Below, one piece after another: positions 1 through 5,937 of a stretch of DNA of 8,137 nt. Within the stretch, counting starts at the first letter, position 1, and the number at the start of each line of letters is the position of its first letter. The stretch lies in contig DAJY01000124.1 in assembly GCA_002499015.1 (NCBI GenBank), positions 1 through 8,137 on the forward strand. The letters run 5' to 3'. This DNA is from Euryarchaeota archaeon UBA242 (lineage in GTDB: Archaea; Thermoplasmatota; Poseidoniia; Poseidoniales; Poseidoniaceae). The position numbers were made by a program, and so were the translations under genes. Under the pieces are notes generated by a model that was not told the DNA's origin, made no database searches, and saw nothing but the letters and a program-made list of their open reading frames with translations.

Positions 1-3000
1 TCTGTCCAAATTACGAATGATGGTAATGTTCCAGCGACCTTCGGCCTAACTGCTGGATTAAGCGTTTTGGCAAACAATTGGACTTTATCTTTGTCATCCA
101 CTTCAACAGCAGTGGTGGGTGATGGTTCTACTGTCACAGTAGTACTTACAGTCGTAGTTCCACCGATACAACTCCCTCTTGATGTAAGCGAATATAATCG
201 TGCTGGTGATTCAATCAGTGTATGGGTACAGGCTCGAGCAACAGGTGGAGGATTGCCTGCAATTGATTCTTCAGCAGTTGAAGTTAAGCCAGTAATTGTG
301 GTTGACCCCGGTTTGCCAACAGATCATATTGAATTAACAGTTCAAGATGTCATTGATGCCAAGAATGGAATGGGCTTTGATGAAATACTAGGACTCAACG
401 TTGAAGTTCGGCATAATTTAGTCTCAGATCTTTCAGAGACCTTGGATGTAACTATCGATGCCACTGAACAATACTTTACCGCAGATAATACCGGTGGGTT
501 TGAAGAATCGGAAAGATGGAATTCTTCTGTTACTCCAATCATTCTAACAGGATTAATACCTGGAGAGATAAGATTAGCAGCATTGGGAATTCAAGGCCCA
601 GCTGGCAACGAATATCCTCTTGCAGGAACTATTAGGATTCCAGTGACTGCATACCCCTCCTTGGGAGGAGTGCATTTAGGTTCAGGAATCGAGGCAGTAA
701 ATGTAACGAGAAACCTTACTATTACTATACCGCGAGTATTGGGTGCTGAAATAATTGAGCAAGGTCCACTCAACGCAGAAGTTGGAATTAAAACAGACTT
801 TGGTCTGAATCTATCAAACATTGGCAATGATTTGACCTCATATCGCCTAACTATAGTTGATGACTTGCCAGATAACTGGGCTGCAACCCTTAGCACCACT
901 ACTTCAACCTCCAATACCATTGATAATTTGTCAGCAGATGTTTCAGATTGGTCTCTTACCGGGGGTATTGGGAGTATACATCTCGCCGGATTCACACTTT
1001 CGGTAACTACCGACCCACAAACTTCCTCCGACATTTCACAGCCACTATCAATCATAATAGAAGAAAGAGATACCGGCATTTACATCGGAACACATGTCAT
1101 TGGCATTAGTGTTAACGAAGTGCTCAATGCTTCACTCTCACCAACCAATCAATCAGTAGACATGAGTGCATATGAGACTCCACTGACAAGAGTAATAATC
1201 ACTAACACTGGTAACGCTCCAACAAACTTCAACCTATGGCTGGACGATTCCAATTCAGCCGATGTTGAGTTCACACTAGAAAGTCCAAACAATCTTCTAA
1301 TCGCGGCTGGATATGAAAGTTCGGTAAAGATTAGAATTAGTCCAAGTGAAGATGCTAGTTTTGACGAATTATATATGGCCACACTTTGGGTATCAACAGA
1401 TTCTGGATTAAATTTATCTGCCAATATAGTCGCAAATATTAGTGAAGAACACATACTTGAAATCAATGCACCTTCACAAATTGCAGTAGTTCCAGGAACA
1501 ACTCAAGAGGCCGCATTCAATTTGACCAATATAGGTAATTTAGCGGAAACTGTAACTGTAACTATCAATGTTGAAGGTAATTGGACAGTTACCCCATCTA
1601 TTCAGCAATTTACTTTACCAATCGATGCGGTTGTTGATGGCGCAATCAATATCGAAGTTCCTTCTCTTGGCGGCTCAGATGACCTTCTAAATGGTGCAGT
1701 GCACAATATGACTATCACTGTAACCGATTCAGTTACTGCGGCAACACTGGGTGTTCGTTCCGTTGAATTAGTGGTCGGTGCACTATTCCTCGTTGAAGCA
1801 GATAATTGGCCTGATGAGATGTTGTATCACCGTCAATGGGAAAGAACTTGGAATGTGATTCTAACCAATACTGGAAATGATGATGTCACAGTTTCAATTG
1901 ATTACGACATATTACTGCCTGGATTGCCTATTGATAGTACTGCGTGGGAATTGGGCGAGGGTACAATAACTACGATTACATTACCGCGACAATCAGCAAT
2001 AGCGTACTCATTTAGCGTGTTAGGTACTGAATTCGAACCGGATTTGACATTAGCAGCAGACTTGGTTGTAACACTCACTCCCCTTGATTCAACAATTGAA
2101 GGTACTGCGGAATTGCGAACTACTTTGAAGATGTCACGATTCTTTGAAGCATCACCGATTGAACTGCGCCCACCAGCAGATGATGGACCAATGGAAGTTA
2201 ACTTAGTATATTCACACATACCTTCTGTTAATTCATCAATAGTGGCTTATGAATTAGAACTATGTTCAGCAGTCAGATTATTTGATATTGCCAATTCCAA
2301 TTTGAATCCGGACGACTATGTCTGGAATTTCACTGTATATGTCGATACCACAGTACACTACCTTTCTCTTAACGCAAGTTGTATTACTGGCTCACAAGGT
2401 AATAGTTCTAGAATCTCACTCCCACCACGTGCTGCTTGGGATACAAGTGCTCCAATCAGAATCATTGTCGATGCCCCGAATCGGCCAAATATTCTGCCAG
2501 GTGATGGATATGATCTGACATTTAGATTATATCACCCAGATGAGCATATTGGCTATACAGTCTTCGCTCAAGAAACATTTACATTCGCTTTGGATGTGTT
2601 CTCAGACCCAGAAATTGGAGATATAAAAATCGTTGAAGGTGACCTAATAGAAGGAACTGAAGCGATAATGTCTATTGATGTAAAGAATGGTGGAACAGCA
2701 CTTGCTCTTGGAGTCAGTGTCGATTTAGTATGTGATAATCTGAAAATTCTTGAATCGCCACCAGAAATCTTCTTATTAGGACCTAATAGTGAAGAAACTC
2801 TAACCTTTAGAGTTGAATCTATCAATTTAGACTGGTGGGCACAATCATTGCCAGTGAAATGTACTGCAAGTCTGAATGGTACATTGATGCACAAGAATAT
2901 CGTTGCTAATGATGTAGGGACTTACGAAGGAAATATCGAATCATTCAGTTGGGGGCTTTCTATTAGTTTCATTGCAACAGTAGTTCTAATGATAATTTCC

Positions 3001-3648
3001 CTATTCCTAATCAATCTATCATCAAGGAATGAAAAGATGCGATTAATGGCGGTTTATACTGGAGTGGCTGCATTAGGATTCGCATTCCATATCGGTCAAG
3101 CCTTCTCATTAACATGGTGGGGACCTGCTATTCTTGTTCTAACCGCCTTATGGGTTTGGAGAATGACGTGGTCATGCAGTGAAGAATTCCGCCTTATCCA
3201 TGAGGATTACCAGCGCGCAAGAAGAGGAGTTTCAACTATGTATGCTGACCACTTTGAAGCCCTTGCGGATGGTCGTAGGCAACTTTCACTGATTCTAGCA
3301 TTACCGGTATTCGGTATGATGGGGATTGTACTGGGCGTCCCTCCTCAAATGGCCTCTGATAGTTCTAACCTCATCTCACTAGTCGTATATATGGCTGTAA
3401 TAATGATCGGTGTTTGGGTTCTCTTATCAAAGTCAGACAAGATGTATGGAAACCTATTCGGCCGCTTAACAGATGTAGAAGTAAAGGCAACAAGAATCGA
3501 AAGAGATTTGGGAGACCCTGCTCGCCTTCTTAATGAATTAGCGGATGAGGGATTAGATCTAACATCTATCTTTGAAGGTGTTTCTACAACGACATCAGTT
3601 TCCGATATAATCTCTGACAAAAATCATGACGAGGGGGGTGAGCGATGA
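1..3648 (+). CDS. Giant multi-domain surface protein with Ig-like repeats and five C-terminal membrane helices (5' partial)
   Basis: The reading frame is open from base 1, so the true start lies upstream; the first in-window start-like codon (TTG at 67) has no Shine-Dalgarno site and should not be taken as the start. The visible 1215 residues contain repeated beta-sandwich-like segments, each with a T-N-x-G-N or close motif followed by alternating hydrophobic strands, resembling NEW3/CARDB/DUF11-type extracellular domains. Seventeen N-x-S/T sequons lie before residue 984. Five hydrophobic helices follow at about residues 984-1007, 1014-1035, 1038-1057, 1094-1113 and 1124-1143. Basic residues sit in the loops after helices 1, 3 and 5, so the positive-inside rule puts the repeats outside and the 72-residue C-terminal tail in the cytoplasm. 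The gene overlaps the next one at an ATGA. I do not recognise a named family. Adhesin, envelope scaffold or sensor-like protein are all possible; a link to the archaellum genes downstream is only positional. Confidence 0.85.
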   Translation, partial: SVQITNDGNVPATFGLTAGLSVLANNWTLSLSSTSTAVVGDGSTVTVVLTVVVPPIQLPLDVSEYNRAGDSISVWVQARATGGGLPAIDSSAVEVKPVIVVDPGLPTDHIELTVQDVIDAKNGMGFDEILGLNVEVRHNLVSDLSETLDVTIDATEQYFTADNTGGFEESERWNSSVTPIILTGLIPGEIRLAALGIQGPAGNEYPLAGTIRIPVTAYPSLGGVHLGSGIEAVNVTRNLTITIPRVLGAEIIEQGPLNAEVGIKTDFGLNLSNIGNDLTSYRLTIVDDLPDNWAATLSTTTSTSNTIDNLSADVSDWSLTGGIGSIHLAGFTLSVTTDPQTSSDISQPLSIIIEERDTGIYIGTHVIGISVNEVLNASLSPTNQSVDMSAYETPLTRVIITNTGNAPTNFNLWLDDSNSADVEFTLESPNNLLIAAGYESSVKIRISPSEDASFDELYMATLWVSTDSGLNLSANIVANISEEHILEINAPSQIAVVPGTTQEAAFNLTNIGNLAETVTVTINVEGNWTVTPSIQQFTLPIDAVVDGAINIEVPSLGGSDDLLNGAVHNMTITVTDSVTAATLGVRSVELVVGALFLVEADNWPDEMLYHRQWERTWNVILTNTGNDDVTVSIDYDILLPGLPIDSTAWELGEGTITTITLPRQSAIAYSFSVLGTEFEPDLTLAADLVVTLTPLDSTIEGTAELRTTLKMSRFFEASPIELRPPADDGPMEVNLVYSHIPSVNSSIVAYELELCSAVRLFDIANSNLNPDDYVWNFTVYVDTTVHYLSLNASCITGSQGNSSRISLPPRAAWDTSAPIRIIVDAPNRPNILPGDGYDLTFRLYHPDEHIGYTVFAQETFTFALDVFSDPEIGDIKIVEGDLIEGTEAIMSIDVKNGGTALALGVSVDLVCDNLKILESPPEIFLLGPNSEETLTFRVESINLDWWAQSLPVKCTASLNGTLMHKNIVANDVGTYEGNIESFSWGLSISFIATVVLMIISLFLINLSSRNEKMRLMAVYTGVAALGFAFHIGQAFSLTWWGPAILVLTALWVWRMTWSCSEEFRLIHEDYQRARRGVSTMYADHFEALADGRRQLSLILALPVFGMMGIVLGVPPQMASDSSNLISLVVYMAVIMIGVWVLLSKSDKMYGNLFGRLTDVEVKATRIERDLGDPARLLNELADEGLDLTSIFEGVSTTTSVSDIISDKNHDEGGER
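814..2697 (+). repeat. Ig-like repeat units with T-N-x-G-N signature inside the giant surface protein
   Basis: In-frame motifs recur at 814-828 (SNIGN), 1201-1215 (TNTGN), 1525-1539 (TNIGN), 1864-1878 (TNTGN) and 2683-2697 (KNGGT), plus one at 13-27 (TNDGN) at the left edge. Successive spacings of about 129, 108 and 113 residues between the middle motifs match one beta-sandwich domain each. Each motif is preceded by a hydrophobic strand and followed by a strand rich in T, V and I; several units then carry a G-N-W or D-N-W turn typical of NEW3-like domains. The repeats are strongly diverged at the DNA level, so they are protein domain repeats and not recent tandem duplications. Confidence 0.7.
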
Positions 3649-4649
3649 TGCCCGATGATGATTTAGATGAACTTGAAAGTGATTTTGATGTACAAGATGT
3701 TGAACTTGGTGACGGTGGAGTTGAAGAGGCTAGAAGCGTTATTGCAGCAGGTAAAGATTCTGCCGACCGTTTAATGGCTGCTTCACGAGAATTGGAATCA
3801 ATTGTATATGGAGTGGTACAATCTGAAACTAATTCATTAGCGGGAACAGAACTAGATATTTCCGATGCTAAAAAATTCCTTTCAATCCACAAATTGCGCA
3901 AAGCGAGAAAAAGTGTTCGCCGAGCAGAAAAAGCGCTTGTCGAATTAGAAGAGGATGTTCTGTACTTACGCCGCAGTATCGCCATGCTACACCGACTTCT
4001 AAATGAGAAGCAAGTGACAGAGGGTGAAGTTGAAAATATTCTCATTCGCCTAAGAACTGCAACAGGTGCAGCAGAGATTGGTGAAGTCGGTACTGCAGCA
4101 AGTGAAGTTGAATTCCTAGTCGATGATTTGATTGGCGGAAACACATCAACTCTCAACCCATTCCTATTCCGCCATTTCTGGTTAGGTGTTGATACACGCT
4201 GGCCAGCAGGTGGAGATTCAGGTGTTTTGCTGGTCAGAATAATCAATGATGGCCCGATTCCAATGCCAGTAATGCGTATTTCACCTCCAGTACCAATTGG
4301 CTGGACCGCTAATCCTAGTACCGTGGACTTGCCGATTATTTCCCCCGGCGGAAACGTTCCTCTTCGTTTCGAGATAACAGCATCTCGAAGATATGGAGCA
4401 GATGAAATCCCCCTCTCTCGTAAATTGGCAATCTCAACTTCTTATGAGATGCGTTCTGGTGAGATCACGATTACGATTAGAGCGCAAAACCGTTCAATGG
4501 AGTCATTAGCCGACGTAGTACTCTCACCATGGCTTCCGCCAGGATATACAACAGATAAGGTGCCATTCGTGGCTCGCTTGACTCCAGACGAAGTTGCATT
4601 GATTAGAATGCCACTACGCATAGACATGGGAAACGGAGGAACTTCCTAG
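3645..4649 (+). CDS. Soluble coiled-coil protein with C-terminal NEW3-like beta domain
   Basis: This 334-residue protein has no signal peptide or membrane helix and so should be cytoplasmic. Residues 3-30 are strongly acidic. Residues about 27-165 are helical and heptad-like, with a very basic patch at 82-96 (K/R-rich, LRKARKSVRRAEK) followed by an acidic helix, suggesting a coiled coil. Residues about 190-330 form a beta-rich domain with the I-N-D-G, G-W and S-P-G-G turns seen in NEW3-type domains, like the outside repeats of the preceding protein. The ATG at 3645 overlaps the upstream stop (ATGA). A GGTGA site at 3637-3641 lies 3 bases from this ATG but 6 bases from a second ATG at 3648, so the true start may be 3648, one residue shorter. 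The overlap implies coupled translation with the membrane protein and probably a shared complex. The family is not recognised. Confidence 0.85.
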   Translation: MMPDDDLDELESDFDVQDVELGDGGVEEARSVIAAGKDSADRLMAASRELESIVYGVVQSETNSLAGTELDISDAKKFLSIHKLRKARKSVRRAEKALVELEEDVLYLRRSIAMLHRLLNEKQVTEGEVENILIRLRTATGAAEIGEVGTAASEVEFLVDDLIGGNTSTLNPFLFRHFWLGVDTRWPAGGDSGVLLVRIINDGPIPMPVMRISPPVPIGWTANPSTVDLPIISPGGNVPLRFEITASRRYGADEIPLSRKLAISTSYEMRSGEITITIRAQNRSMESLADVVLSPWLPPGYTTDKVPFVARLTPDEVALIRMPLRIDMGNGGTS

Positions 4650-4667
4650 GCCATGTATCATTTTCTA

Positions 4668-4679
4668 CCCCGTACGGGG
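4668..4679. repeat. Perfect 12-bp palindrome CCCCGTACGGGG
   Basis: The sequence CCCCGTACGGGG is its own reverse complement and stands out as a GC-rich island in an AT-rich gap between the coiled-coil gene and the first archaellin gene. It starts 18 bases after the upstream stop codon and lies about 50 bases before the archaellin start. It could be a dimeric regulator's operator upstream of the archaellum promoter, or a short stem (4 bp, loop GTAC) ending the upstream transcript. The stem is too short for a convincing terminator by itself and no T-run follows on the + strand. Confidence 0.45.
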
Positions 4680-4683
4680 GAGG

Positions 4684-4726
4684 ACGAGTAATAAAAATAA
4701 AAAGAAAAATAAAAAGGTGAAAAAAA
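4684..4726 (+). promoter_or_regulatory. A-rich putative archaellum promoter and leader with Shine-Dalgarno site
   Basis: An almost pure A/T stretch (AATAAAAATAAAAAG from about 4690) is the only TATA-like sequence between the upstream gene and the first archaellin gene. The A-rich leader should be unstructured, which suits a highly translated filament protein. GGTGA at 4716-4720 is followed by 6 bases and then ATG at 4727, fixing that start. The TATA assignment is weak because any A-rich leader would look similar, and no clear BRE is seen. Confidence 0.4.
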
Positions 4727-5296
4727 ATGAAAAACGAAATAAACGAAAATAACGATGAGCTCGCCGCTATCGGAATTGGTGCAATGATTGTATTCATTGC
4801 ATTGATTTTGGTGGCCGCGGTAGCAGCGGCTGTAATTATACAGACTGCTGAAAAATTGCAACAGAATGCCCAGGCAACTGGTGATGACACGCAAGAGCAG
4901 ATGTCCACGAAAGTGACACTTCTATCTACAGTTATCTCTGACATGACCGTTAATGCTGAGATGCTATTCTCAACTTTCGAGTTAGCACCAGGTTCAGAAC
5001 CTATCCAAGGTGACGATGTGGCATTTACTGTAATTTGTAATAATGCAGGTGTGGCAACATTCGCCGGCGGCGAATTTAATCAAGCAACTCTCCACACAGG
5101 GGATGGCACAACACTTGCAGTTCCAGTAATAACCTTGAATCCAGGAATTACATATGTAGTTGAGCTTGATATTGGAGGTTGCGCACCAGCATCAAACGTA
5201 GACCATATTCTCATCATCGCAGTTGATGGTGGCGGAAACACATACGAAGAGTTACAATACGGCAGTTCACCTGCTGTAGGGGACGTAGTAGTTTGA
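4727..5296 (+). CDS. flaB: Archaellin (archaeal flagellin) FlaB/ArlB, copy 1
   Basis: This is a filament subunit of the archaellum, 189 residues. A short leader (residues 1-13) is followed by the hallmark archaellin N-terminal helix, residues 16-50, with GIGAMIVFIALILVAAVAAA and then an L-Q-Q-N-A-Q-x-T-G-D motif, matching the G-I-G-T-L-I-V-F-I-A ... L-Q-x-K-A-x-x-T-G pattern of archaellins. By alignment the prepilin peptidase (FlaK/PibD) would cut after Ala13. Residues from about 62 on are the beta-rich outer domain, with Cys104 and Cys152 as a possible disulfide pair, ending in the G-G-x-T-Y-E and V-V-V pattern typical of archaellin C-termini. The leader is acidic and lacks the usual basic residue before the cut. 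No N-glycosylation sequon is present. Start fixed by GGTGA 6 bases upstream. The second archaellin follows after 10 bases. Confidence 0.95.
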   Translation: MKNEINENNDELAAIGIGAMIVFIALILVAAVAAAVIIQTAEKLQQNAQATGDDTQEQMSTKVTLLSTVISDMTVNAEMLFSTFELAPGSEPIQGDDVAFTVICNNAGVATFAGGEFNQATLHTGDGTTLAVPVITLNPGITYVVELDIGGCAPASNVDHILIIAVDGGGNTYEELQYGSSPAVGDVVV

Positions 5297-5302
5297 GGTG
5301 AT
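5295..5302 (+). promoter_or_regulatory. Shine-Dalgarno site overlapping the stop codon of archaellin 1
   Basis: GAGGTGATT begins inside the TGA stop (5294-5296) of the first archaellin gene and is complementary to the archaeal 16S rRNA 3' end. It stands 4 bases before ATG 5307. It makes ATG 5307 the real start of the second archaellin and rules out the in-frame GTG at 5298, which lies inside the site. Confidence 0.8.
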
Positions 5303-5306
5303 TATC

Positions 5307-5879
5307 ATGAAGAACAATAATGAAAACAACGACAATTTAGCAGCAATCGGTATCGGCGCAATGATCGTCTTTATCGCACTTATATTGGTAGCATCAGTAG
5401 CAGCAGCAGTTATTATTCAGACTGCAGAAAAGCTTCAGCAAAATGCACAATCAACAGGCGATGACACAACAGACGAAATGTCTGGTAAGGTTACCGTAAT
5501 CAATGTATTCGTCAACGATGCAGATAATTTCGAAGTCTACTTCCGTTTAGCGGCAGGTTCTGATGACATTACTGACTCAGATATACTTTGGCAAATTACT
5601 TGTGATGACGGTGCAGGTGCAATGGATTATATCGCTGGCGATTTCAGCGATTCTGCCATAAACCCACTTGATGGAACAGCAGCGGTAACAACTGCAGAAG
5701 CAGGTGTTGCTTACCGAACTACACTGGATGCAACAGTTGCAGCAACTGATGATTGTGGTCCTGATGCCCTGTTTACTAACAATGTCAAGGCAACTCTGTA
5801 CCTACACGTTGTAGGTGGCGGAACTACCTACGATATTCTCAAGGTTAGCGATTCATCTGTTGGCTCCGTGGTAGTCTGA
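5307..5879 (+). CDS. flaB: Archaellin (archaeal flagellin) FlaB/ArlB, copy 2
   Basis: This is the second filament subunit, 190 residues. Residues 1-12 form the leader, with predicted cleavage after Ala12, and residues 15-50 form the conserved hydrophobic helix, almost identical to copy 1 (one Ala/Ser change in the membrane-like part). The outer domain is diverged from copy 1 in sequence, but Cys99 and Cys150 match the two cysteines of copy 1, and the C-terminus again shows G-G-G-T-T-Y-D and V-V-V. As in copy 1, the leader has no basic residue near the cut and there is no N-x-S/T sequon. The two genes differ at many synonymous sites within the identical helix, so the duplication is old and both are maintained. 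The two may be major and minor filament proteins or be mixed in one filament; the sequence does not say which. Confidence 0.95.
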   Translation: MKNNNENNDNLAAIGIGAMIVFIALILVASVAAAVIIQTAEKLQQNAQSTGDDTTDEMSGKVTVINVFVNDADNFEVYFRLAAGSDDITDSDILWQITCDDGAGAMDYIAGDFSDSAINPLDGTAAVTTAEAGVAYRTTLDATVAATDDCGPDALFTNNVKATLYLHVVGGGTTYDILKVSDSSVGSVVV

Positions 5880-5887
5880 TTTTATCT

Positions 5888-5922
5888 GAGTCCTAACACT
5901 AGTGCTTCGGCACTAAGGACTC
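5888..5922 (+). promoter_or_regulatory. Bulged stem-loop with cUUCGg tetraloop between filament and motor genes
   Basis: GAGTCCT (5888-5894) pairs perfectly with AGGACTC (5916-5922), and TAGTGC (5900-5905) pairs with GCACTA (5910-5915), closing a TTCG loop at 5906-5909. The two stems stack on the right side, while the left side has a five-base bulge AACAC (5895-5899). The C(UUCG)G loop is known to be exceptionally stable. No T-run follows; instead the Shine-Dalgarno site of the next gene begins at the next base. The element is therefore better explained as a 3' mRNA stabiliser, processing site or partial transcription attenuator that keeps archaellin mRNA in excess over the downstream motor mRNA than as a full terminator. 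Confidence 0.75.
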
Positions 5923-5930
5923 GGGGAGGA
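5923..5930 (+). promoter_or_regulatory. Shine-Dalgarno site directly abutting the stem-loop
   Basis: GGGGAGGA begins at the base after the hairpin and stands 7 bases before ATG 5938, which fixes that start. The AGGA part could pair with TCCT at 5891-5894 in the hairpin's left arm if the hairpin were open, so the folded hairpin may keep this site free. That switch is inference. Confidence 0.6.
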
Positions 5931-5937
5931 ATTACAC

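Noticed and set aside
67..69. TTG as the start of the large surface protein
   Set aside because: The frame is open to base 1 with a T-N-D-G-N repeat motif before this codon, and no Shine-Dalgarno site precedes it, so the gene continues upstream.
591..1079. 162-codon minus-strand open frame, and similar ones opposite the large surface protein gene
   Set aside because: They are opposite a clearly coding frame with domain structure, have no supporting signals and no recognisable domains.
3584..4246. 220-codon open frame on the minus strand
   Set aside because: It lies opposite the coiled-coil protein gene, its product is a Ser/Arg-rich low-complexity string typical of a shadow frame, and it has no ribosome site or recognisable domain.
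4603..4944. Minus-strand frames rich in Phe across the archaellin promoter
   Set aside because: The Phe-rich stretch is just the complement of the A-rich leader and the archaellin helix; no start signal supports it.
5888..5922. Hairpin as a classical intrinsic terminator
   Set aside because: No T-run follows, and the next gene's ribosome site abuts the stem; archaeal termination mainly needs a T-rich tract.
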